This document shows positions 21,356-32,824 of a stretch of 64,000 nt of DNA, piece after piece; positions within the stretch are counted from its first letter, which is position 1, and every line of letters begins with the position of its first letter. The notes under the pieces are model-generated. The model made no database searches. It was not told where the DNA came from and saw nothing but the letters and a program-made list of their open reading frames with translations. This DNA comes from Calliphora vicina (taxonomy: Eukaryota > Arthropoda > Insecta > Diptera > Calliphoridae), in the NCBI RefSeq assembly GCF_958450345.1, contig NC_088780.1, positions 63,015,533-63,079,532 of the forward strand, given 5' to 3'. Made by a program: the position numbers and the translations under genes.

Positions 21356-23679
21356 TTAGCGACTATTGGCTTTAAGTAAAACAAGCTTTTCGAAATTCGA
21401 ATCACTTAATTTATTTCTCCGAGGAGAATCCACCATTCCACTAAAAGAAAATAAACGCTCTACTGGAGCAGAAGAAGCCAAAGGCGTGTTAAATTTAAAA
21501 AACATTTGCCTTATTATTGGATATTTGTTGAGACTGCAAATATCAGTGTCCGAGCTTAAAAGGAACGCACGTATTTCACTTTCTATGCCATCTTTCTGCA
21601 CAAAGGTTGTAGGTCATAATATTGAAGATGTTAATAAACTAAGTAATTTCTTCAATAACTTTTTCACTTACTGTCAATTTCTCCAAAATCTAAGAATTCT
21701 ACATTATCAGTGTTTTTTTGTGTTATTATTTCTTCGGATGCTGAAAAACACTTTGAAGCTTGTTCAACAAACATCTGTATCAATACATCCGCTGTTATGT
21801 GCGGGGCGGTTTGCTGTAGAACGGGTAAAAAACGAAGTTTGACCGCTGGATGGGTCATTCCTGCAAGTAAACTGAGTTCTGCCTCTTTATGTCCTTTAAG
21901 AAAATTATTTACATAATTATTGAACTTTTTAAAATTAGTTGATTTTCAACCTTCAAAAAACACTTGGAATCTTGAAATTAAAGCTTTTATTAACTCGCCA
22001 CAAATTTCACTTAACTCTCCAATAGTATCACTTTCCAAAACTCTGACGAGTTTTACTTTTAGTGATATTATAGCCGCAATAAAAAACCCAAAGTACATAT
22101 GATCTTCTCCCTGCAGGAAGTCGATGGCATTTGCTATCGGATTCATCAAAATTATATATCGCTCCAAGTATTCGATATCAAGCGAAGTAAATTTTACAAC
22201 TCCTAAATTTGTGCATAAAACCGCTAACTTATCTTTATGCATTAGTAAGCATTTCACGCTATCGTAAAGAGAATTCCAGCGAGTAACTGTTGGTGTCTTT
22301 AAAGATGAAGATAAAATGTTTTGTATAATTTCTGCCGTTTTTGGCCGATTACATTTTTTCCATATATTACTGCACCTGAAGAGATATAAATATATACATT
22401 TATGCTAAATTAATCGGCAACCAAAGATTGTTGATACCGTGTAAAAGTTTGTTATGACGAGAGCTTATTTGTTCGTTACACTTTATGATCTTAAGAAAAT
22501 CTGAAGATGATAGGAGATTTATCGTATGACTGGCACACCTAAAATGATGGGGCAATGTCAAATTTCCAATATTTATCTCATTATTACTTTCATTATTATC
22601 ATAATCATCATCATCGTCATCAGAATTGATATCTTCCAGTATTACGCTTTCTACATTAAACCATTCATAAATTATAAAAGACCTGAAAGAATATGTTGAT
22701 TTTTACCTGGTATACCGAACTCTCTATAAGCCTTGCAAAAGTTGGACCCGTTATCAGTTATTGTCAACACTACTTTACTGTTGTCTATCCCAAACTCCCT
22801 ATGGATTTGGCTCACTGTTTCCGCAATTTTTTCATAAGTATGGGCTCCTGCAAATCGGCGGCATGCTAAAGCAATGTGTTTTCTTTCAAATGTGTCCTGT
22901 TTAATGTAATGGCAAGTGTAACCGAAAAACGATCTTTGACGGGATGACCAAACATCTGCAGTAGTGCAACAATATTCTACTTCTTTCAACTCTGCTGTAG
23001 CATTCAATACCCAGACAGCATGATTATCGTCCAATATATTTCCCATTATGCGTCTACTTTTAAGTTTTACTGGAAATCCATTGAACAAGTTTTGGAATTC
23101 GGGTGTTTCAACCAAACTAAGCGGACTACATGTGGCGGCCAAAAACATCAACACGCGATTATCAAAATTTTTTCCAGACTTTTCATCACCTAAAGATTTC
23201 TTATTTTTTTTATACAGTTCGTATTTTTCTAAATGATAAAGTCTCAGGTGCCGGATAAAATTTGAACTAACTCGCAGCGAACCTTTTACGTGTTTTAAAC
23301 AAATTTTGCATTGGGCTTCAATACCACCCATATTCAGTAAATATGCTGATCCTTCTCGTTTTTCGACTATATTAAAGAAATGATAGAAGAGAATGGAATT
23401 TGACCCATCGATTTTTCTTTTTTCTTCAATACTTTCAGCAGATTCATTCAGATCACTCAGACTTTCTCTAGAAATATGTTTAATATTTTAAGATGTCCCA
23501 TCGAAGTCCCAAAAATCAACAAAAAATACTTACGATGATGGTGATACAACTTTTTTTTTCTTTTCATAAGTAATGACATTTCTCTTTCTTTTTAAAGCAT
23601 GGGATGTAGTTGGTGTATCCTCCAATGCATATGTAGGGTCCATTATACTGTCATCGCTATCAAAGTCTGTATTTTCCAT
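21356..23679 (-). CDS. hAT transposase, multi-exon, possibly near-intact
   Basis: Exon 1 (23679-23534) starts with ATG, is acidic then basic (KRKR, KKKKK), and ends at donor gtaagt. A 66-nt intron joins exon 2 (from 23467) in frame. Exon 2 has a BED-type zinc finger (CKIC, HLRLYH), the catalytic region with TADVWSS (first D) and ITDNGSNF (second D), and runs to about 22707. A third segment (about 22680-22430) encodes an acidic run and LPHHFRCASHTINLL; its junction to exon 2 is unresolved in phase and may be a frame break. Exon 4 (22375-21946) follows acceptor ctcttcag and contains TPTVTRWNSLYDSV. Later exons give THPAVKLRFLP and the C-terminal dimerisation motif SSAPVERLFSFSG, with stop at 21356. 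Introns of 60-70 nt are typical of flies. It acts in the nucleus on the element's ends. Confidence 0.8.
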
Positions 23680-23783
23680 TTTTAATATATCTTTTAACAA
23701 ATTAAATCTTGTAATGTCCTATAATTTCTTCAAGTCATTATTTTTATTTAGATTTTTAAGTCAAAATTATTTTTCATTATATA

Positions 23784-24017
23784 CAGTGAGCCTCAGAAGT
23801 GAGTATGCACCAAAAAGTATTTGATTTTTTTTAAGATAATGAAAATCCTAAAATTTATTCATCGATTAAAATTTTAATGTTTAGGTTTGTTGGAGATGGA
23901 GTTGAATAATAGATTCGGTTGTGAAAAAAAAAAGATTTAAGTCGGACTATAATGTTTTTCATGATCCTAAAAAAATCAAAAAATTCGCGGGTGTTTACTC
24001 ACTTTTGATGCTCACTG
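23784..24017. mobile_element. Tc1/mariner-type MITE, 234 bp
   Basis: The ends CAGTGAGCCTCAGAAGTGAG and the complement of CAGTGAGCATCAAAAGTGAG are inverted and flanked by TA on both sides (23782-23783, 24018-24019). It is non-coding and inserted in the hAT element. Confidence 0.8.
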
Positions 24018-24032
24018 TATGTATGTATGTAG

Positions 24033-24218
24033 ATTAGGCTAGGTCGATTTGTATGGACGATCAAAAAGTAAAAAATCGTATAGCAGAAACGCAATCTACG
24101 GAAAATTCTAAGAAAGTTTCCTCAAGAGACCATAGGTCTAAAATCAAATCCTATCTTGCGCATTTCGTCTTTTATCCTGCTATACGATTTTTCGTGAAAA
24201 AAATCGACCCGCCCTAAT
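24033..24218. mobile_element. Small TIR MITE, ~186 bp
   Basis: The left end attaggctaggtcgattt pairs with the right end aaatcgacccgccctaat. An internal motif cgtatagcag pairs with ctgctatacg. A related block (agggtgggtcaatttgttcg) lies at about 60702, so this is a dispersed family. Confidence 0.65.
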
Positions 24219-24557
24219 GTAGATATATTTAATATTCTAGTTTAAACTGGAATAACTTCATGATCACTAATTTTGAATATATTAGTGCAAAGAAAATTAT
24301 TGAAGCTTTTTTTTAGTTATTGTTAAATTTTTTAACTATTTGAGTTTAGTGCTTATTTCTACACTACCACTCAATTGATTTATAGTTAAAAAAATATCAC
24401 TATCACTAAAAAATATTAGTGATAAAAATATAAGCTTCACTACCACTAAAGCTGATGAAAATTAGTTAAAAATATATTTTTTAAAATAATATTTAGTGCT
24501 AGTGAAATGTTGATTGCACTCAACATTTAGTGCACTACCCCCAACTCTGCCAAATAG

Positions 24558-24850
24558 GTCTTATAGGAATAGACCCAAGATTTCTTTTGTTCAAAACATT
24601 TTTTTTTTTAAAAGGGCCCATTTTGGAAAAAAAGTCTGATTTTGCAAAAAAAAGTCAAAAATTGCATATTTTGAATTACAAAACATTTATTTTTATAGAT
24701 ATCGAACTCGCATCCCACTACGAGACCAAATAGGTCTTCAAGGAAAATATCTAAGCTTTATTTTAAGAGAAAAAAAGGGTCCATTTAAAAAAAAAATTCA
24801 AAAAAGTTTTTGATTTCGGATAAAAAATATTAAACATTTTTTTTTTTAAT
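24558..24850. repeat. ~178-bp satellite, right block
   Basis: Continues the unit broken by the hAT insertion. gtcttataggaatagaccc matches 20799-20815, and cgcatcccactacgagacc at about 24706 starts another, more diverged unit that fades into A/T runs. Confidence 0.7.
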
Positions 24851-25998
24851 ATTTTTTTCGAAAGATTGGAGAAATAATAATAGGTAATAAGTTACATGGA
24901 TGAGAAAAATCACATGTTTGGCCAAAATGTAAAATTTTGAACCCCTATAATTGAGAGAGTTCTTGACCGATCTTCTTGAATGATTGTGTCTGAATTACTA
25001 TCCAATATGTCTAACCTCGGTGCAAATTTCATCCCGATCTGAAGACTTCGATTTTAAAAGTTGGTTCACTTGAAGTGAAATCCCCCATATTCATTGTATA
25101 CACATTCATTGTATGTCATAATGTCCTAATATTTCACGACTCGGCGTGTCGGCTGAACCGACTCTAAGGTGTTCGGCGGAGATCTCTGCTGGTTGGATAC
25201 GATAACGCAATAAACATTGCATACAGAGTAGTATTATTTTAGGACATTATTTGCTTGAAAGGCAATAACAACATTTTAAAATAATTGTGAAATATTAGAC
25301 CATTATGACAATATGACATGATACTAACATTGTGAATCGATAAACATATTGAAGAATTACAATGATTCTAAATAGTTGAGGACATTGAGTTTACTTAAAA
25401 ACATTTTCTGAATCAATTACACATAATGAAACTATTAAAAATTAAAATTAAATTCCGCATAATTCTAGAAGTTTAGGCTAAATCTTACTAATAATGATTC
25501 ATTAAAAACTTAATGATGATTCTACCAAACTTTAAATTGAATTCGGTATACTTACTATATACCTACTTTCAACAAATTTGACTTCGTTAGTGTGTTTTGT
25601 TCTTAAAATTTTATTAATCATTTCATTTTATTAATCAGTACATTGCAGATCAAAAACTACAACACCAGAGCAATATGAAAGGCTTTGGCTGCATTATGTC
25701 AAGGAAAGAATATATCGACGTTGACACTGTGGATTGAACCACTCCAACTGAGCAATCTACACCAACTCCGTGCAAAAAATCTCAAAGCACCTACAACTCA
25801 ATTAAGCTGTGATAAAGAAGTTAATGTATTTGACCGCGCATCTTGTATAAAATTGTAAAATACATACTTAAAGAAGTTATTGCGACGAACTTGCTGCAAG
25901 AAATTGCAGACGTGTTGCCACACAATGTGAGTACAGCTTGCAGCAGAGGTTGATATAAACAGTATAAACATGACTCTGAAGTTAAATATTAAAATAAT
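24851..25998. other. Intergenic with one small MITE
   Basis: No credible ORF. 25114-25310 is a MITE (listed separately). 25640-25960 has mixed composition but stops in all frames. Confidence 0.5.
25114..25310. mobile_element. MITE with TGTCATAATG terminal repeats, 197 bp
   Basis: The ends TGTCATAATG, then tcctaatatttcac, pair with the complement at 25287-25310 (gtgaaatattag, then cattatgaca). The inverted repeat is about 25 bp with two or three mismatches. Target duplication is unclear. Confidence 0.65.
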
Positions 25999-26424
25999 TT
26001 ATATAAAAAATATTTTCCAAAAATAACTCGTAGGTACATTGTCCGAACATATAAATAATTGCGTATATGTATTGCAAGGCAGTATTATTGATAATTGAAT
26101 GGTGCTTTCAAGTCCAGTTGTATGTGAACTAAGTAGTTGCGTGACCGAGTTTGCCTCATCGTCTTCGTCCGTAACTTTTAGAATAGCCTGCTGAATTAAT
26201 CTTTTAAGTTTATGTTTGCTCCCAGCTTTTCTCAAACCTTGAAGTTCTGAGGCGACAAATTCGCCAAATATTTGGTATTCATTCGACGGTTTTTGCATTA
26301 TTTGCAAAGCATTTTCCAGTACGAAGTCATGTTCGTCTTTTTTCCTTTTTTTGTTTAATTTTTGAACAAACTGCGTTCTGAGGTTGTCCAATTTTAATGT
26401 GACCTCTTCTTCGGGGGCTTTCAT
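25999..26424 (-). CDS. BESS-motif-like protein fragment
   Basis: A 141-codon frame from an ATG, with stops about 30 nt upstream. The region at residues 50-90 (F-G-E-F-V-A-S-E-L-Q-G-L, then KHKLKRLIQQAILKV) resembles the C-terminal BESS protein-interaction motif of insect MADF-BESS DNA-binding proteins. It is preceded by a basic stretch KLNKKRKK. No MADF domain is visible upstream. The last 40 residues look unconserved and may be read-through of an intron or UTR. MADF/Myb-like proteins are also the second gene of PIF/Harbinger transposons, and a TAA-flanked MITE lies 550 bp away. It may therefore be a transposon remnant rather than a host gene. Confidence 0.45.
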   Translation of the reverse strand: MKAPEEEVTLKLDNLRTQFVQKLNKKRKKDEHDFVLENALQIMQKPSNEYQIFGEFVASELQGLRKAGSKHKLKRLIQQAILKVTDEDDEANSVTQLLSSHTTGLESTIQLSIILPCNTYTQLFICSDNVPTSYFWKIFFI

Positions 26425-26659
26425 ATCATTGCTATTGCCTTTAAAGCGTTTTGTTTTTTATTAATTTATAGTTTTGTTTCCACATAATTGCTGAAAGTAA
26501 CTTCTGCAAGCCGTGACAAAAACTTCTGGAAGCAACTTCCGCAAGAAAACTTGGTAGTCGACACACGGCTTAAAAGCGACTACTTTATTTAGCCGAAATT
26601 ATGAAAGTAAAATAATTATTTCTTACAGTAACAATTAAAACAAATATATTACAATAGAT

Positions 26660-26757
26660 CACTCATCTCGAATGGATTGCAACTGTTTCTCGAATTCAGC
26701 TTTTCCAGAAGACGTTTTCTCCTCTTCCAACAACAACGCTATTACTATCGATTCCAT
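26660..26757 (-). CDS. Short acidic ORF upstream of the BESS-like frame
   Basis: ATG at 26757 opens 32 codons (start MESIVIALLLEEE, end QSIRDE) closed by TGA overlapping a possible donor (gtgatc). It is in the same orientation as the BESS-like frame 240 bp downstream and is preceded by ttttcag. It could be a first coding exon of the same gene. Function is unknown. Confidence 0.25.
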
Positions 26758-26970
26758 TTCCTCTGAAAATTAAAACAAATAAACTTTATTTTTCATTTAC
26801 AAATATGTTTAAAAAATAAGACATCACCTCAAGTACTATAGGATTCTTCACACTGCAGTGTACTGGAATAGTTAATTTCTTTCTTTTTATTTTGGTACCT
26901 AAGTTGTTTTTATTTAATTAATTATGTTTTTAATTAAACTTTTATTTATTTATCACAGTTTTTGCGCTAA

Positions 26971-27456
26971 TGCATTAAACACATTCAATACAGCAGGCTA
27001 TCAACTTCAATCTGTTTATATGAAGTCGATTATTTTGACGACACAGCTACACGGCCACACGACTACTCATGCCGATGTAGCCGAATTAGGCTAATTTTTA
27101 TTTTTGTCAACTACAAAACAGAAATAGTTGCTAATATAATAAAAAATGTAAATCAAATTAATGCTTAAAAAATATATTTTTTTTTAATTAATTAAGAGAA
27201 GTTTCTGATAACCATATTGAAATAAATTAATAACAGCTACATAATTAATTATAACCGTATTTATATTTTTACTCAAAATAATTGTTTCAATCTTAATTAC
27301 TTTGGAATTTTGCACCACTGAATTATAAATCAGCTTTTTACTTTGTAACTGTCGTCTTTAAAATAATTCAGTAGCTGACACACTACTACAACTTCAGCCA
27401 GCAGCATTTGTGTTCGTGTAGTCGTGTAGCCTGTTGTCTTGAATGTGTTTAATGCA
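26971..27456. mobile_element. PIF/Harbinger-like MITE, 486 bp
   Basis: 29-bp inverted ends (tgcattaaacacattcaa, then cagcaggct) with three mismatches. The 3-bp target duplication TAA is at 26968-26970 and 27457-27459. Internal motifs cacacgactac and gtagtcgtgtag also pair. Superfamily is inferred from the 3-bp TAA duplication. Confidence 0.7.
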
Positions 27457-27936
27457 TAAATTTAATTTTACTATAAAATGCTTAAAAGTTTTCTATTTTT
27501 TTCTGTTTCTATTTCATGAGTTTCATAGTAAAACAGCCAGATTGAACATACCCTTGTCTTCTTCTTTTTTTTCGTTTCTGTTTTTGGATGGAATACCATT
27601 TTTCAATTTGTGCGTAACTGAATGCGGGAACGTAATCGAAATGCAGACTAAGGATGATTACATATTTATGAACATAATTATACTCAATTCCATTTGACTG
27701 AAATAATAATTTTGAAATGGACTTAGCACTTTTGCATATTTGTAGTTATTAAATAATAACCATTCCTGAGTACTAAAAACTACAAATTTTAAAAATGTAT
27801 TGTTTAAACTTTTAAAATAATTCCTTTCAATGTCGGTTACGAGATACGAAAATCTTTCGAAATAATAAAGTGATTTTCATCAATATTTCTAGATGTTGCT
27901 CAGACTTTTGGCAAGGTTTGGCATAAATGTCTAATA
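27457..27936. other. AT-rich spacer, no gene
   Basis: The frame at 27443-27697 begins inside the preceding MITE and shows no recognisable domain. Nothing else was seen. Confidence 0.5.
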
Positions 27937-28968
27937 CCATGTTCCAGCGTTGCCACTCATAAAATATTTTTCCTACCAAATTTCTAATTAAAAACTACCA
28001 AAGCCTACCAAAACCTACCAAATTTAAAATATTTGAGAAATGCTATATGAATTCGTTTCAAAATTAATAGTTAGCTTAAACTTATATTATTGCTGCTATA
28101 AAATTATCCAGAGAAAGAATGATATTGAAGCAGAGTTTAACACATATTATTAGAAAATAAAAGTTTTGAGAGCCCTTTGGCATTTTATATACTAAATAAA
28201 TACACATTTACCTGACTAAACTAAATATTTTAGAAAATGCTATCTTCATATTTTGCAAATATGTAGTTTTATTATTTTGGCTTAACATAAGTAGTTTTTT
28301 CGTTATTATTTTAATTATTTTGTTCTTAAAAATACTTCTGTATTCAGAAATATCGTAGCCTACCAAAATACGACAAATATCGGAACAAACCAACCAAACT
28401 ACCAAAAGTCAATTTGTTAACTTCAAACTACCAATTTTGGTCCAATTGGACCAAAGCGGCAACGCTGCCATGTTCACACGTCGGCATTATTCGTCATTCA
28501 CGCTCTCATTCGTCATTCAACCCCCAATTACGATCTTGGGGGTTGAATGACATGATTCGCCATACAAAATTTCAAGTGCGAATTACCTTGTTCGTACGTA
28601 ATTCAGTTTGAATTACCTTATGAATTACGAACGAATGACTGTCATCTCTAATTTTTATCGATTATTTATGTATCAAAATCAGCTGGCCCCACTTGCTTGC
28701 ACTTTTTCTTTTTTCTAATAATGAAAATAATAATTAAATTATATTTGTTTAATTAATAATGCTACAATTTTATGTTTTTACTTACCTTTTTTATCCATTG
28801 CCAAATTACAAATTTAAAATTCGCACCAAACAAAAAAAACAAAACATGTAAACAGAAGAAGAAATAAATAAATGTCAAACTGAATTACGAATGTTGTCGT
28901 GTAACAGGTGATTCTCAATCGTAATTCAAAACGCGAATTAAGTAATTCAGACTGCCGTGGAAACATGG
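27937..28968. mobile_element. Family A MITE, third copy, split by a hAT MITE
   Basis: The left terminus ccatgttc (27937-27944) is separated from the rest (28468-28968) by a 523-bp hAT MITE. The right part matches 1321-1440 and 2220-2486, ending actgccgtggaaacatgg. Internal deletions shorten it relative to the copies near 1.3-2.5 kb. Confidence 0.8.
27945..28467. mobile_element. hAT MITE (family B, 'taccaaa' rich), copy 1
   Basis: The ends CAGCGTTGCC/GGCAACGCTG are perfect 10-bp inverted repeats. The 8-bp target duplication ccatgttc (27937-27944, 28468-28475) is perfect. The subterminal region repeats taccaaaacctacc-like motifs. A second, longer copy is at 56903-58302 in reverse orientation. 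Confidence 0.92.
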
Positions 28969-29386
28969 CATAATACACAAGATAGAATGGCTACTGCCTT
29001 GTAAATAGGGTTGCCAGCCGGGCTGGACTTGGCTGGATTGTCTAGCTTTTTTGATTCCTGTCCAGTTTCAAGCTAAAATTGAATTTGTCCAGCTAAATAG
29101 AAAAAATATATTTTTTAAGCTAAATTTTGCGTTTTAAACAACTCACGAAAAATCTAAAATAGCAACAAAATAGTATATCGAATAAAAATCGATTGATTCT
29201 TTTCGAATTTATTCACAATTAAGTAAATTCGATCATTTTCAAAAGATTTTACTTTTTTTTTGTATGATATACATAAAATTGAGTAGTTAATGTTCTTCTT
29301 TCGATTGCTTGAATTTTGAAAAAATTTTCCCTATGCTATGTACAAATTTTCACATATATCTTGGGTTTCAATCGGCTCAGTAGTTT

Positions 29387-32271
29387 TGTAACAAATTTTG
29401 AATTGTGGTAACAAATCAAAAGTAGAATGTTGATAAACTTCTAGCAAATGAGTTTTTTTTTTTATTTTGAATTAAAATATACCAAGTTTATGTAAACTGA
29501 AAACCTCAGAACATTTCTCAGATCACTCAATACTAATTACAGACAAATCACTCAAAACTAATTACAAATGTTAACATTATAAAATAAAATATTAAATGTA
29601 GATCAGGGAAAGGCAACCTATACTATTGCATTTTACGATTGTATTAGTTATACACTCTCTCCGCTCTCCGGTGTTGCCAGTAAACTTTCGTCGCTTTTCC
29701 CCAATTAAAAATGTAAAATCTCATATTGTTCATCATACATCTTTAAATATTGGGACATATTTTTTTTCACTGGCAACGCTGATTCTTAAATTGTGCGATA
29801 AAAAACGATACACAACCTGCTTGTTTGAGTTCCCAAGCTAGACTGATTAAAAGTTGTTTATTTCTCTACAATGCGTGTGCACACGTACGTAAGAGAAGAG
29901 TAAATGAAAAACGCGGCGCCCATGTTTTGCCTTTCCCTGATGTAGATATACACTCATATGTTTATTCAAATAATTATAAATACGTATGTTAATATAAGTA
30001 TGTAAGTATATCATAAATTATGTTAAATCATGATGCAATTATGCTCACACCAGTAGCACAACATAACCAATATATCTCATGCCATATGATAACATAATTT
30101 ATGTCTTACAATTATGTCAGATATAATAGTTACGAGTACTAATGTAGTTAGCAACATTGATAATATATCGATAACCAATATAATTATCAAGTAATCACAT
30201 ATATGAGATATCTAAGCATAAACGAAGTGTAAAGCTTGATTCAATCTTCCGCTCGGCCTTTTTTATTGAAATTTCTAAGAGTTAAGTTAATTTACGGAAT
30301 ATAAAGAACTTAATAAAAGAATTTTTTATATATATTAAGATTTATATACTTATGTATATAAAATAATATAATTTGCAAATAGTTTCATAAAAATATTCAG
30401 AAATACCGATCTAGTGTTTTTTTTTATCGAATGTGTAAAACCCAAATTAATTTTGGTAAGAATTTGAATAAAATACTATTTAAAATGTTTAAATAATATA
30501 AAACTATTTGTAGGGTTTTTATAACATTATAATAGTTAATACTGGAGATGTTTTAATGTGGTCTTAATTACTTGAGTAATTATTTTTGATGAAATCATCA
30601 ATTTATCATTTTACTTGAGCATCGTCCAAAGTTCAACATTATGCAAATGCACGTTTTCTGATTGCATTTACAATAAATCTTCTCCTAATGTTTGCCTCTA
30701 ATACTCAACCATATACATCATCATTACAATAAAATCAGCATCATCGTAAAATTCGTCCAAATATTGCTCCCATATTAATTACAGAGCTCCAAACTTTTAT
30801 ATACAAGGCCGTAAAATTATTAAAATAAGTTATCGATTGCCAGCATGAAATTTTGTTATAACCTCAACAAACATTAATTCTACATAATTGTAATGCAATC
30901 TTCATTATGACGTTAAATCATATTAATCAACAACAAAATTCATCACATCATCTGTATAACTTATAAAATGAATGATCTTCAGAAGATTTAAATGTGCTCA
31001 ATTTTAGCCCACAATTGTATTATGACTTAAGACGTACCAAAAAGAAGAACACAAAAATCTCAAATTATTGCGTGACGTCATCGATTTATTACAAAGCAAA
31101 TCAATCGCTAAGAGCATTTAAAATAAAAGAAACACTAACAGTAAGCTTTGTAATGTATATTATATATGTAAGTAAGTTAACATTAAGATTTTTTAATTAA
31201 CCTGAAGAGAGTTTCTCTTAAACTTTGTTTTATAATTTTTCTACTTTACATCTGTAAAGAATAATGTTCATTTAACATTAACATTTAATATTATTTTCTA
31301 TCAAATGAACAACTAAGAGATTTAATATATTAATGTTAATGAATCAAACATTAGTATTTTGTATATATATATATATTGTTAATGTAAATTATATTGCACA
31401 TACCTATAACTATAATGTTAATTTAATTATTAATTTATAAGTTTTGGCATGTTAAATATATTTTGTATATTATATCTACAGATTTAAATAATATTTTTGC
31501 TAATACAAATTTCTCTGAGTTACAGTATACTGGATATTTTGAGCTCAAACTATCAGCCGAGTAACAGAAAAAGGGTATTTAAAAGGGTAACATTTTACAT
31601 CATCATCACCAATGAAACACAAAAATCGTAAGTTATAATATACAAAACTAAATAACATGCGTTCGTTTAACATTTAATCGTTTAAAATTTAATAATTTTA
31701 CTAACAAATTTTATATTATTTCATAATAATTATTTGAAATAAGATATATATTTTAAGTCTGATATGAATATCTTGCTTTATATAAAAATAATTTATTATA
31801 TTAATAAACAGTTTTGAATTGACAAATATGGAAAGTTCTGAGTAAAGATAATTTTATTGGGAATGCTGAGAATTAATTATATAATACGGATGATTTAGTA
31901 GGATGTTATTTTAGGGTAGATACTGAACATTATTTAAAGAACACTACGGTATCATAGAAGAATGAGGGTGGGTAATTATTCAATAGTGTTCAATGTGATA
32001 AGAACATCTATCACTTTTCTATACAGATTTTACAAAAATACCATATTTAGTATTCATTCAATAGCCAGGTTTTATTGTTAAATTTACATTTCTTTTAAAG
32101 TCAAGTCTTGGAAAGATTTATTTTCTTATTTGTTTGTGTAGTGTGTAAAGGTCAGGTGTGCTCAAGAACCCTCCCCAATCCGGCGAGCTAAGCCTATTCT
32201 AGCTTTCCAAGCACCGAGTACATTTGCCATAAAACTCATTAATTTGAAAACACTAAAGAAAATTTGCTACA
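29387..32271 (+). repeat. 5' LTR (contains inserted hAT MITE)
   Basis: Begins TGTAACAAATTTTG and ends TTTGCTACA. Length minus the 344 bp of MITE plus duplication is 2541 bp, equal to the 3' LTR. A 68-codon frame (30994-31200) is present identically in both LTRs but is not thought to be a gene. Confidence 0.95.
29604..29939. mobile_element. hAT MITE inserted in the 5' LTR
   Basis: The ends CAGGGAAAGGCAA and TTGCCTTTCCCTG are perfect inverted repeats. The 8-bp target duplication atgtagat is at 29596-29603 and 29940-29947. The 3' LTR keeps the uninterrupted site at 37966-37973, so this insertion post-dates the retrotransposon. Confidence 0.96.
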
Positions 32272-32280
32272 TAAATAGAA

Positions 32281-32294
32281 TGGCGCCCAACGAG
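32281..32294 (+). promoter_or_regulatory. Primer-binding site, tRNA-Lys-like
   Basis: tggcgcccaacgag lies nine bases after the 5' LTR. Its first 12 bases fit the complement of an insect tRNA-Lys 3' end, the usual primer of many insect Gypsy elements. The tRNA identity is from memory of the family. Confidence 0.75.
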
Positions 32295-32824
32295 TTCGGC
32301 TTAAATGTCGTTTTCGATTTTATTTTTTTAATTTCTACGTAAATTTGTCTCGAACTGATTATTTTCTTGTCAGCTTCGATTTGCAATTTACTATTCCATT
32401 TTTCTTTTTTTTACTTATGCACAAGACATATGTGGTAACATTACCTATATTGCTGTGATAAGTCATTTCACCATTATTTGTCAGTTTTCTTTAAAGTAAG
32501 TCTTTCAATATTTGGTTGAAATCGAATATTGTTTTTGCTATTTTTTTTAACTGATATGATTTTTTATGATTCCACTTAGTTTCAATAGTTTGTTTTATAT
32601 TGTTATGTAAGTCATGGATTATTCTATTCAAATAGATAATCTCATTTGCGACACAATAATATAATCGATTAGTTTACCAGATAATTGGAGGGGGTATTTT
32701 GTAAAATATTTGTATAAATTTTTATCCGTATTTAAAATTTCAATTCAGCATTCCCATAGATTTTGAGATACGTTTTTGAAACAATAGTTTTTTTTTTATT
32801 TTCTATAAAGTTTTTTTTTGAGTA

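Larger units (their letters stand above)
20975..24549. mobile_element. hAT transposon carrying its own transposase gene
   Basis: The ends are CATAGTTGGGGGTAGTGCAC and the complement of CAGAGTTGGGGGTAGTGCAC, inverted with one mismatch. A perfect 8-bp target duplication ccaaatag sits at 20967-20974 and 24550-24557. The satellite unit continues across the insertion. Subterminal regions are full of actaatt/agtgatagtg motifs in both orientations. The minus strand encodes a hAT transposase (21356-23679). Two Tc1/mariner-type MITEs (23784-24017, 24033-24218) are inserted upstream of the gene. This is the only element in the window that could be a hAT transposase source. Confidence 0.93.

Noticed and set aside
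30994..31200. 68-codon frame present in both LTRs (also 39020-39226)
   Set aside because: Identical only because the LTRs are nearly identical; no domain and no coding composition.
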